64,000 nt of DNA from positions 992,001 to 1,056,000 of the forward strand of contig JAYKXP010000004.1 in assembly GCA_037176845.1 (NCBI GenBank), written 5' to 3'. This document shows positions 1-10,283 of this stretch, piece by piece. Under the pieces are notes generated by a model that saw nothing but the letters and a program-made list of their open reading frames with translations, was not told where the DNA came from and searched no databases. How positions within the stretch are numbered: position 1 is the stretch's first letter; the number at the start of each line of letters is the position of its first letter. The translations under genes were made by a program, and so were the position numbers. Source of the DNA: Paramarasmius palmivorus. Its lineage: Eukaryota; Basidiomycota; Agaricomycetes; Agaricales; Marasmiaceae.

Positions 1-539
1 GTTGGACGGGGAGGAATACTTTGTGGGAGAGTTTGAGTATGTTTTAGTCAATCGTTTTGAGCAGTCTGTTAACCACCATCCCAAAGATTGTCCCTATACC
101 AAAAACGCGGTGTCCTGAGTATGGGCGATGTATGCACAAGGCTCGCCAATGTCATTGAATCTATCGACCAATCACGGGTATGCGCACGTCCAATTTCTAG
201 GCCCGCTGACGCTCAAACCTCATCGATAGAAACACTTCAAGTGGCGGATGGGTCCCGTGGATATACGGTGGGATTGCCGTACGATGCTCGATGATGGTTC
301 TCCCATGTGTGTGGTGAGTGCTCATAAGATTTTGGCGTGAAGGATGCTCATCTAAGCTACAGTGTTATGGATCCGATGCATCTAAAAGCCAGTTGGCCAC
401 ATTTGTTCCGCCTCCTATACTTGCAACACCTCCACCTCCACCTGCGGCATTTACTGTCTTCCCAGATGGACACGAATTCTTTGAACACATTCTCTTGTCT
501 ATATTGGTCATTCAAAGAATATTAACACGCAATGATTGA
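1..539 (+). CDS. DUF6593-like protein, 3' part (5' end outside window)
   Basis: Three likely exons can be followed to the stop at 537-539. An internal exon near 235-314 reads KHFKWRMGPVDIRWDC then a DDGSP turn. After a GTGAGT...CTACAG intron (about 315-365) the last exon gives a Pro-rich stretch and FTVFPDGHEFFEHILLS. A 'x-W-x-x-G...DGS...' strand followed by an 'EIFPEG...D.I..TF...E'-like C-terminus is the pattern of DUF6593 proteins, common in mushroom genomes and of unknown function. The first 230 bases probably hold an earlier exon (DGEEYFVGEFEYV near 5-45), but its splice sites are unclear. The family call is inferred from the C-terminal pattern only. Confidence 0.5.
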
Positions 540-667
540 CGAATTGGACATTCTGCAATAGACCTATACAGCATCATGTAGTTCGCGATAGCATTATCGA
601 AAGCAGTGGGTTTCAAGATCTAGCCAAGAAGATAAAGTACAAATAACTTAAGAATACATACAAGTGT

Positions 668-3600
668 TCATGAACCTTGTGTTCTATATTGCTTTGACCT
701 TTCTCTCCCGGTCTTCAAGAGAATACCCTGCAAATGATCCCAATCCACTAAACCTCCAGATGCAGGCTGGTTGTCTAAATTCAAGGAAAACCCGTTTAGC
801 TTTCCTTTCGCAGGTCTCTTCTTCTTCCGGGCTGGATGATTGGGTCCTTCGACTTCTTCTGCGTCCTTCGAGCGCTTCTTGCCTCGGGTCTTTGCACTTT
901 CAGCTACCTCCAAGTTGGTTGAGTGTGCAACGCGTCGGTCCATCTCCTTCTCTCTGTCTCCAGGGCGAGGCTGGACAGCAGAAGTCTGCCCTTTGGTAAG
1001 GGTAGGAGGTTCCGGTTTCGCAGGCAATTGAGATTTGGAGTTGGCTCGTGACGGGGCAGTCGTTTGCAACGCACTGACAGGCACCATCTCTAGTTGCCGG
1101 CGTGAACTAGAAGCGACGGCATTACGCGCCAACGCCGGCGGTGCAGTTTCAGCTGCTTGCTTGACAACGGAGGCCTTTGCTTGAGGTTGTTGCCGAGGCG
1201 GTGACGACTTTCGAGGCTGAATTATCCCCTCCGTTCGACGTGACTTGGCAGCTGTCGGTAGACCACGATTCATGAAGGCAGGTTGCTTCCATGCGTTTGG
1301 GTCATGAGCCACGAAGGAGAGAGAGCGTTCCCTTTGCTTCCCTTTGCCGGACTTAATTTGAGGCACTCCTTCCTCCACACTTTGGTAGCTACCAAACAAC
1401 GACTGCATGGTTTGCTCGTCATCTTCGGCCAATCGGGAGGTGCCCTTAGCTGGTGGAGTTTGGGCATGAGCAGCAGCCGGATGCTTGACATTGGTATGCC
1501 CATCTTGCTGCTTCCCGTTTTTCTCCTCACCCGATTGCGTGCCTGGATGAACTTCCAGCGAATATTTATCGTTTTCCTGCGAGCTTTGCTCAGGTTCATG
1601 TGGTTGAACCGACGAAGCCGGCGGAACGAGCTTCCCAATACCCACTTCATCATCTTCATCTTCAGTCTCGCTCTCCTCTTCGGGACGCTGGGGTTGAGTC
1701 TCTGGGACCACAGATATTTGAGAAAATGTGGTATGCTTTGCTGATGGGATTGATGGTTTGGGCAGAGCCGGAGGTACTGTACGGCTTTCTTTGGAACGAG
1801 GTCGTATAGATGGGCTAGGTGGAGGCATTTCCTTTGACTTTGGTGGTTTGGCACTCTGGGAGAGGTCGTCAGGATTGACCGGAGCATTCTCCTGGCTTTC
1901 CCAGCTCAAGCCCTGACTCTGGCTCTGACTTTGGCTGCCTCCACTATCCGAGCACGGAACAAGAACCTTCGGGCTTGCCTCTAAATCAATAGGGACTCTT
2001 TCTGGCTCCTTTGGTGGTGGAACTACCCTGACCACGTTTGCGGGTATCCCTGGGTCTAGAGATGAGGGTAGGTAGAGAATACTTTGTGTAGCCATGACAC
2101 AAGAGGGTGATGAGGTGGTATATTCTCGATCACGCCTGGGTATCTCTGGCGGTGAATACGAGATCCTGCGCCTCTGTGCAGGAGTCGGTGCGGTCAGGTA
2201 GGATGCTGGTGATGGTGAGGAGGATAAGGAACGCGACAGCCGTTGCGGTGTTGTGGGTAGACAAGGAGATGAAGGTCCAAGTGCCTCGAGCTCTTCAGGA
2301 GCTGGGCTTTGTCTGGGAGATGGCGTCCAGTCTGATAACGGCTTGGAGCTGGCAGATGGTGAATGCTCCCGTTCACTTTCCTGGGCTGGCTCCGATGGAG
2401 GCGGAGTGGCTTGTTGTGATGGCTGGGTTTCGTTGCTATGTCCGCTCTGCTGTTCTTCTTTTTGACTCGATTGTGGCTGGGAAGAGTCAAGATTGAGTGG
2501 ATCAAAACCTGAAAAACACTCAGTTATTTTTAAGGACGGGATCGACCCAAGACCTACGCTTGGCCCCAGTTTTCTTCACCTTGCAGGAGTCGGAAGCTTT
2601 CTCCGGCTCCTTATGCACAGGAGTTGCCGATGACAGAGAAGAATCTGAGCGCAAAGTCAGTAGAAAGATATGAAGAGATTTTCTGCAGCTCACCTATTCT
2701 TCTACGCTTCGGAGGTGGGGCATCTTTACTCTCGGTGTTGGTGTCTGATTTACTGGATACTTCAAGTCTCTCTTCAGGCTTTCCGTCTTCGGTGTCACTG
2801 GGTTCTCCGTACACTGGTATAATCATTAATGACATGTAGGAATGTGAGGTATAACACGTACCTTTTAGTTTATGCAGATCTGGATAGGTGTCATCAGGAA
2901 TGATATAGTCTAATGGGTATTTTATGTATCGCTATAGATGGGAATGTGAGTTAGCCGAGCAATACTAGTGTATCAAGAACAACTGACACTCCAGTAGCGT
3001 TCACGTTCCCTGGCAACAGAATCGTATGATTTATCAGTATTAATTGTAGCGTTTGAGGTTTTCGACGTAGGTTTGGCTTTAGCCCTTGACGTTTCGTCCT
3101 TCGCAGGCAGATCCAGACGCGCCTGTTTCGGTGGTGGTTTGCCTCCAGGAGCTGGTGGTTTCTGCGCGTCGCGTTCCTGTTTTCTGAGCTTCAAAACATT
3201 GCTAGTTACGTTAATACTCCATGCGGCACAGATGAATTTAGTGAACTCACCCATCGCCGCCACCTTTCCTCAATCCACCAATCCACTCTCTAAGCTCAGG
3301 GTGTCCCTCTACCTTCTTGAGCGTGTCTTTACACCATACGTTTTCGTTTATACTTCCCATGACCTCAAAATCGGCAACGTCGAGAAACAAATACGCTTCT
3401 CCTGATAACTTCTGGCCTCCAGTCAAGTTGGGGTTGCCCACAGGCTGTACTGGTATTCGTCCGAAGGAGAGTTTGTATTTCTTGAGCTTCAGGAGACAGG
3501 TCTTGTTTTGCGTTAATCGCTTATTATGCTCCCTAGCCAGTTTCAGGAGACATGAACGCGTCCACAGAGTTTAGATGGACTCACTGAAGATATCCCGCAA

Positions 3601-3875
3601 CCGACTCGCTACTGAACTTGACAGGTATCTCCATGACCTTATCAGACACTAAAGCCCATATTGGTGAACGTTCCTCGGGATTGGTAGATCCGTAAAAGAT
3701 ATACTAAATTCATGTCAGGCGTACGAGGGTCGCGATTTGGAATTGTGAAACACACCTTGGTAATTTGGACCAACTTTTTCTTGCCAGATTCCGTGAATTT
3801 AGAAGTATCTCCACCATGAGACTCAGCCAGTCCTATGAGAAAGTCGGTTATCCAGGGGTTAACGGAGGAGGACAT
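668..3875 (-). CDS. TPP1/Tpz1-like shelterin protein: N-terminal OB fold plus long disordered tail
   Basis: The start ATG at 3875 opens with SSSVNPWITDFLIGL, like the 'PWI.ELI' opening of the TPP1/Est3 OB fold. Exon by exon the reading continues as QITK / YIFYGSTNPEE...WALVSDKVMEIPV / CLLKLKKYKLSFGRIPVQPV / EAYLFLDVADFEVMGS. That order of strands matches the human TPP1 (ACD) OB domain, including the 'FYLQVDRFSLL'-like strand. Introns of about 50-110 nt separate the exons; joins were fixed by GT/AG and frame. After the OB fold come a basic helix, RYIKYPLDYIIPDD, then roughly 650 residues of Ser/Pro/Gln-rich, disordered-looking sequence. The tail ends in a Lys/Arg-rich segment (PARKKKRPAKGK) and a short hydrophobic motif, LVDWDHLQGILL. 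TPP1 proteins recruit telomerase and partner with POT1 at telomeres; that role here is inferred. No other shelterin gene is nearby. Confidence 0.6.
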
Positions 3876-4261
3876 CCCTGGAAGAGGGGTAGAACGTGAG
3901 ACGCGGTGGAGGGCGAGGTTCAAGAAGAATAAGCGCCCGTTAACCGAAATCCCAGTCACAACATTGGCTCGAGAGCAAACATCTAATGGTAGCACCAAAC
4001 TTCGAAAGCTTATCGCGCGCAAGTTAAGAACAACGTATCGTCTACCATTGGCGTAAGAAGTGTACCAATTCAGGCCGCTAGTCATCCAATGATCCATCAT
4101 CACCGACAACCATCTAACTATTAACAAGCATAAAAAACCGAGACGAGACAAGTGGTATCAATACAAATGACAGGTATCCTCGAATATAAGCAGTAAAATT
4201 AGAATATTTGCATTAACATGATATACTTACGAAGATTAATATTACCATGCAGCAGCAGCGT
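3876..4261. other. Gap between two minus-strand genes
   Basis: This is the 5' region of the TPP1-like gene and the 3' region of the lipase gene. I see no coding pattern or strong promoter motif in it. The open frame running up to 4151 upstream of the 3875 start lacks compositional support. Confidence 0.4.
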
Positions 4262-6366
4262 TCATCGGGTTGTATTAGAGGTATCGTTATGATTATACGT
4301 CGGGGATAGTGGAGAATCCGGTGCTTCAAGGCTGTGGTTTATACAAGTCCCGCCCTCCCCAGCAAACAACATCTTGGTAGGACCTGAAGGCCCCTGTAAG
4401 CTGTTGGCAAGTTGCTCGTCGAGATTCGTGGCCAAAGATGAATTCGTACTAGGACTGGGCGCCCGTATATCTGCACCTTTCCCAGCATGATCAGGTTCAT
4501 CATCCGCTCCTTGTCCTTCGACCTCTTTGGCGAGCATATCCGCTATCCCAAGGTAGAAAGTCGCTGGTCTGAATTTAATCTCCCTTCCTGTCATCTCTGC
4601 CCACTTGTAACGGGCAGTGTTGATCCATCCCACTAAATCGAGATGATTCACGCCTTCGAGAGTGCCCAAATATTTGCCCTATTTAACATCAGTTCGGCCG
4701 TTTGAAGGATGTATAGCGGGTTGCTACTAACCCATTTTGCGGATTCGACCGACACAAGTCCATCATTAGGACCTTCCTTTTCAAGGATGATCGAATGAGG
4801 CCACTTCCAGGTATCAACGAAACCGGGATCGTACACAGCTCCCCAGCTAAAATACTTGACACCTTCGACATCCGGCACTTGCTCATTGAACTGTCGCATA
4901 CTCTCGATAGTAAGACATTCGAATGCCTTGCCGTCACCTCCGCCATTCGGTAGAAGATCAAGCAGTTGAAGGAACGAAGGCATACGTTCCCGGCCAAGTG
5001 TTGAAAGGAAATGGTCGGCAAACGAGGATCCGCGGTGTGGTGTGGCAATGGTAGTGATAGAAAGAACATTGAATTTGCGATGAGTAAGATGGGTCGTGAG
5101 GTATCGACAATCGAGACCACCCATGCTGTGTCCTATGAGATGGACACTGCGGCCTGGATAAACTTCGGATATCCTTTCTTCGAGAACTTTGGCGCGATCT
5201 ACGGGGCTGCTCGTTGCAGGAACACGAGTGATAAGGACTTCGGTACCATTGGCCTCAAGAACTTCTTTGATGCCTCTCCAATGCGTAACTTCTAAAGGTG
5301 CAATCGAAGGGCCAATAGTGACCGAGTCAAAGCCTAGTAAACCATGGCAAAATACCACTGGATTCTTCGGTGACCGGTCTTGGAACGGAAAATCAATATA
5401 AGAAATGTTGTGCGTGTGGAGATAGAACGTACACTTCTTCCGGATATTAGCTTGCTCCTCCTGGACAGTGTCCGCCCGGTCATCTTCTCCAAGCAGTCTG
5501 TCAACATCGGACTTGTTGCCATTTTGAAACCACCACCAATTAATGAAATTTGGCTTGCCCTGGTCGCTATCCTCGTCTGATGCTGAAATCGAAGTAGCTG
5601 AGGCCGACCGGGTATGGTTCGCTCTCTGTGTACGGAAGCTACTGTCTCTCCTGGACACAGAACGAAGTGTTTCTAGTGAAGTCCGAGTCGGAGGTGAATG
5701 TGATGGTCTTATTGAAGGTGCTGGTAATGATGTATGTGCACGAGGTGAGGGTGATCTGGACGAGGAACATTGTGGTGCCGCACTGAGAGAAGCAGTTGGT
5801 AGAGTAGAACGGGTTAATGAATCAATGAAAGGTGGATTTCTTGTTAGATTTCTGGAGCCGTAAAACGATGGTGGTCGTGCAGGAGGTGGGGGTTTAGGTA
5901 GATCCAGGGGTTCATGTAGAGCTTCATTCAAGGAGACAAGACTTGGTGAAGGGGGCTGGGAACTGCTGGGGGAATGATTGGGAGAATGAGAACCCTTTCC
6001 ATATGGTGACCAGGTTCCTAGCCAGCGTAGAGTAGGGGTAGAGGTCGTGGTAGAAGTCATCAACTTTAGCCGTAGTCGTTGCATCAAGAAATTCAAAATA
6101 ATTCGAGCGTACGTCACACGGGAGCATGCCTGTCCTTCCTTCCGTTCTACCACAATCTCCGGCTGTTGCTGACAGTAACCTTTCAAATTCACTCTCATTT
6201 CTGCTACTTTTTCCTTATTCACATTCTCAGATGAAACGACTCGAGAACAGTTCGATGCTGCGCAAGGTCTAGCCAAGGTCACTTCTCCCCAAGAGTGAGC
6301 GCTACCCCACCCGTGTTTGCCAATCTCGGTGCTCACGAGACACCATTTCAGAACACCACTCTTCAT
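4262..6366 (-). CDS. alpha/beta-hydrolase lipase (triacylglycerol lipase type)
   Basis: A disordered Ser/Pro-rich N-terminal third precedes an alpha/beta-hydrolase domain. The domain begins with the oxyanion-type strand NPVVFCHGLLGFDSV and carries the nucleophile elbow HLIGHSMGGLDCRYL (Ser in GHSMG). A TIATPHRGSSFADH loop, the acid segment EGPNDGLVSVESAKW and the catalytic-His segment GVNHLDLVGW follow. The acid and His segments lie on either side of one intron (about 4686-4734, GTTAGT...AATAG), so the full triad is only seen after splicing. This layout is that of true lipases acting on acylglycerols. No signal peptide is visible, so the enzyme is probably intracellular or membrane-associated. 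The frame is open from 6366, but the first 95-100 residues look unlike the rest and the true start could be 6084 or 6060. Confidence 0.8.
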
Positions 6367-6575
6367 TTGTGGATACCAAGGTACTTAAGCTGAAATCAGC
6401 GACTTGACATCTACCTTACGAGCTATAGACTGCTTTCGCCTATTTCCTTCTCGTGACCGTGTAATGGCACACCGGAAGCGAGATCATGATTCGGAAGACG
6501 ACGACAAGATAATAACGTGGAATGAGTAGAATAGAATCGGTCGTACTGCAAGCCGGTTCATACACGATCTCAATG

Positions 6576-8082
6576 TCAAATATCTGCAAAAACCTGTCCT
6601 CCGTTCTCTCCATGCCTCAGCACAACACTCAAGTCCAGAATCCTTTCGTATGGTTTGTCCATCGACCCTATCTTTAGGGTACTGCGATGTTTGCCGCCAT
6701 CGCCTTTCACCAATACAGCCTTGCCCCAGAACTGGATCCACACGCGGTTCGTGGAAGGTAAAGTAACATACATGTCGTATTGAGCGTCTAGCTCTCGACG
6801 TGTTGTCATGTCAGAGTCCAGGGACAGGGACCATGCAGCGGTTTGACTATGGATACCATGCCCTCTGACGACTGTCGAAGTTGCCCGACCTCGAGGTGTG
6901 CGATTTGCATCAACAGATGAAAAGGCGCTTGACGCATCATCTGCAAAGTTTGGGTCTTGTTCTTCAAACCTCTCCGTGTTGAAAATCCCTCTCTCCAGCA
7001 TATCGTACTCGTCCTTTGGGTAAAGATCCTGAATCATCAACGGGTAATGCTCGCCATCAACAGAATCTTCTCCAAAGGCGACACTGAACATCGCAGACTC
7101 GAACCGCTCCTCTTTAGTAGGATCAGGCATGAAGTCTATGCTGAAGTACACCTTTCCAGGCTGATCCTGCGGGGAATTCCAAAGGAGTATGTCGAAATAC
7201 GATGCCCCCTCGTTCGCTCGTCCAATTAATATTCCTGGGTCGTCTTCTGTCGGCTGAAAGACACAGTTGGGCTCGAGATCTTTGAAGGTTCTTCTGTTCG
7301 GGAGCATCAACGGGCGCTTTCTACGGTCTTCAAACTTCCCCATGCACATTGCTTGCGTTTTTCCTTTACTAAGGTGATTTTAAGTAACTTATCTATATAC
7401 CATAAGGGGCGTAACTTACATGCAAGCGTTCTCCTCTAGTATCCCCGATATGGACGTCGTTGATAACTTGGTGTGTAGACGTGGTCGTGATGCACTAGAG
7501 TGGTTTTAGGACGGCTTTTCTTGAAATAATTTTGCTGTAGTACCCCAAGTTGTTTATTGCTTGCACCAACCAGTCCTACATCTTCGTCAGTCATGGCGAC
7601 GATGTATGGCGGAACTCAGCTCACCTCAAGCACGTTCTTTTCGCACGCCCCCTCCTTCCTTGCGACTCTTTTTCCGCCTTGATACAAATCCGCTTTGGGA
7701 ATCTTAGCTTTCGATGAGTTGTGACCCCATTTTTATCCCACAATGCCACTCACGCCGTCGTTTTTCAGCTCTTTGGCGATTTCCTATTTGCCCATCGTCA
7801 TGAGTTCTCAAAAACGAACGTTTTCAAGTTGAACGCCTACCTGTTGTTCTTCCAAATCCACAATACCAAAGTTGACACCGCCAAATCTTCCTGAAGTCGC
7901 AACATCTTTGAATATCGGCTTCATTTGACGACAGTATGGGCACCACGGTTTCATTAACAAGATCAACGAAAAATTGGCACTCGACACCTGAAATATGTTG
8001 GTCAAGCACCAAAGACTAGTAACCAGCCTCTCACCATCTGGCGAAATTGATCTAAACTGGTGATGTGGATATCAGCCGTCAT
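6576..8082 (-). CDS. Thioredoxin-fold (CPYC) protein fused to an unrecognised C-terminal domain
   Basis: Seven exons join in frame: 8082-8035, 7987-7841, 7783-7754, 7702-7625, 7575-7544, 7494-7420 and 7368-6576, totalling 1203 nt and 400 residues. Residues 1 to about 110 form a thioredoxin fold: ITSLDQF, then the active site PWCPYCRQMKPIF, then GIPKADLYQGGKRVAR (the cis-Pro strand and beta hairpin). A short Ser/Thr linker follows. Residues about 150-400 are a domain I do not recognise, with IGRANEGASYFDI, RFESAMFSVAFGE, VVRGHGIHSQTAAW and RVWIQFWGKAVLV. The same architecture occurs in the divergent neighbour at 8591-10283. CPYC is the dithiol glutaredoxin-type active site, so redox activity is plausible. 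The intron at 7543-7495 matters: read through, it would end the protein at a TAG and hide the fusion. It has a branch-like CCTAAAA and correct phase. Confidence 0.75.
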
Positions 8083-8590
8083 TTTGAGAAAGTTGCAGAT
8101 TGCTACAAGATACAGAGGCAGGTTTTATGTATGCAGTTCCAGTGACACACCGCTCATCGATCCACGGGAATATGATAAGCCTCGTGGGGCGCCACTTCTC
8201 AGGCATTCGTGACGTGGACAGCCTAGGAATAACACGAGGGGATCTCAAGCCAATGTGTTTTTCGACAACATTCAACCTCTCAAACCTACAAGTTTCCCCC
8301 AAAGGCAAAATGCAACCGAGTCCCAACGTCTGTATTCAAAAATCAGCTATTTTTCGCTCTTCTACAGCATTGAATCCTGTACGCATCGATCGCGCCCAAT
8401 GTCTCATTCACGCGTTGAATGCGTGGCCGGCTTCTATTCTGCCACTTATAGCTACCTTTCGCCTCATATCACTCTGAAGCATCAGCGCCGGAGGTTTCGA
8501 TCCGCCTGACCTATTTTCTCTGCAAGTCTAGATATGCATCTATAAATTCCTTCCCTCTAATACGGCCACGGGTTTCAAGTCTGTACCAGG
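8083..8590. promoter_or_regulatory. Shared promoter region of two divergent thioredoxin-fusion genes
   Basis: This 508 bp lies between the start codons of the two paralogues, so both promoters must sit here or overlap it. A TATAAAT at 8541-8547 lies 44 bp before the plus-strand ATG. A weaker ATAAAA-like element (rc of 8120-8127) lies about 40 bp before the minus-strand ATG. Open frames in the region are short and look like chance. Confidence 0.5.
8541..8547 (+). promoter_or_regulatory. TATA box of the plus-strand thioredoxin-fusion gene
   Basis: TATAAAT lies 44 bp upstream of the ATG at 8591, a normal spacing for a fungal TATA element. Confidence 0.45.
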
Positions 8591-10283
8591 ATGTCGTCCG
8601 TCCTTTCGATTGCGACGCACAAAGACTTCCAATCTGCCGTGAGTAGTGCTCGCCTTGTGGTCTCCTGTACCATCTCACCGTTTATGTTTGGTTGTAGATC
8701 GCTAATAACAGGTTCAGCTTTGTACAATATACCGCCACCTGGTGCTGTTGGTGCGAAAGGTTCAGCCCTGTCTTCGACAAAGCATCGACATATGCTACTT
8801 TCGCCGACCTTGCCGATTTTTACCGGATCGATTGCACTAGAACGACCTCCGAGAATAGGCAGGCGCAGAAACTCGCCAAAGCCGATGGGGTACGCTGAAT
8901 TAACTTTAAGGTAGCTGTTTGACTCAATGGGTATGATAGTTTCCGCATGTAGGTGTATTTCATAGTGGCCAGTTTGTGTTGGCTCTGGAGGGCTACCAAG
9001 ATTGGGACGAATTTCACGTGCGTTTCTTCGTCGAAAAACTACAACCGAGCCACTCACATGTCGTGTATAGGCAAACGTCTCAAAGCTATTTGAGCTATAC
9101 AAGTACGCCTTTCTTATTTACAACTATAGCTGCTCCTTATTGGTTCTAGGACTATGCGCATGCAAGGCCACTCATCACCTGTGCCTCAACGGTCGAAGTC
9201 GGATGATACTGAACATCGTTCGTCGATCCGAAGGAGAGTAGCATCTTTCGTGAATCTGAATAATAGCTCCAGAGGCAGTCTGGTAAGTCATGATTGCACT
9301 ATCTTCATCATTTTACTACGCTTATCTTCCCTATTCCAGTCCAGCTTGTCCAGCCTATCTATGTCTAACATGTCCATCAGAAGCACGTATGTTACAGCCG
9401 CTATTCGATGTATTTTAGTTTACACTGACCCGCTTTGATCAACAACAGGCTTGCCTCGTGCACGGGAATCCATAGAGATAGGCAGAAAGAGCACTGGTAT
9501 AAACGACTATTCAGCAAATACAAGTCCTTCCGCGACCCCGAGTCAGGTTGCATCTATGTGCCTACAGAAGAAGGCGATGGACTCCAGATCGGACGGGCCA
9601 ACTACGAGGACTCCTTTTTCTATATTACCGTCGCTTATTCTGGCGACGAAACGAAGAAGAATATGCTGCTCTTCGGAGTCGAATTCTGTGCCGACGCCAC
9701 CAAACGGATGCGTTTCACCTCTGCGATGTTGAAGGTGACCTTTGGTTTTGAAGACGAAGACGGCGTGCAAGAGCCGCTTCGTGTTCATGACATGTCGCCG
9801 AAAGAGGATCATGGGGAATTCACGGAGGTGCGCTGGGGTAAAGGAAGGGAAGGGAATCTCAATATGTCGGCGGGATACTCTGCCGTTTCAGTCGGTGCTG
9901 AGAGTAAATTCTCTCAGACTTCAGAGTACACTCGAAGGACGTCATCGTGGGTTCGCGGCTGCGGGATACACACGCCCTCAGCTGAATGGACATTTAAAGA
10001 AGACGATGGACAAGCAGGGCGGCATGGTTTGAACCCACAGTACCAGCTCTCAGTGACACTTCCGCGTGCGGCTTCAACAAAATTGATTTGGATCGAATTC
10101 TGGAGTAAAGCTGTACTTGCTCGAGGGGACCAAAACCACACCGTAACATTGAGAATCGGTACCGAGGAGGAGCCCTACAAGCGCAACCTGGATATGAACA
10201 GTGGCATCAGCATTGTTCGGCACGAGGAATCAGAAGCTCAGGCTGAACAAGTTGACCAGAACAAAACAGAGTCTCTATACTAG
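8591..10283 (+). CDS. Thioredoxin-fold (CCWC) protein fused to the same unrecognised C-terminal domain
   Basis: Seven exons join in frame: 8591-8638, 8698-8889, 8940-9017, 9071-9102, 9150-9282, 9340-9386 and 9449-10283, totalling 1365 nt and 454 residues. The N-terminus reads SIATHKDFQSA, then YTATWCCWCERFSPVFDKAS, an active site of the form W-C-x-x-C. FPHVGVFHSGQFVLALEGY follows as the cis-Pro strand and hairpin of a thioredoxin fold. A Ser/Arg-rich linker (about 117-180) leads to the C-terminal domain, with LQIGRANYEDSFFYI, RFTSAMLKVTFGF, WVRGCGIHTPSAEWTF and LIWIEFWSKAVLARGD. These align block for block with the paralogue at 6576-8082. Intron positions in the thioredoxin part are also shared: after residue 16, after the KADG/KNDG segment, and so on. 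That supports duplication of an intact two-domain gene. Function is unknown; disulfide or sensing chemistry is an inference from the WCxxC site. Confidence 0.75.

Noticed and set aside
1270..1887. 205-codon alternative minus-strand frame
   Set aside because: It overlaps the longer frame of the TPP1-like gene, which continues in phase from the upstream exons.
7495..8082. A stand-alone 127-residue thioredoxin ending at the TAG at 7495
   Set aside because: The last 49 nt before the TAG make a good intron (GTACTA...CTCTAG, CCTAAAA branch). Removing it restores an open frame in the right phase to the downstream domain, as in the paralogue.
8575..9102. 175-codon open frame on the minus strand
   Set aside because: It runs antisense to exons 2-4 of the plus-strand thioredoxin-fusion gene, whose frame shows the thioredoxin motifs; the minus frame matches nothing.
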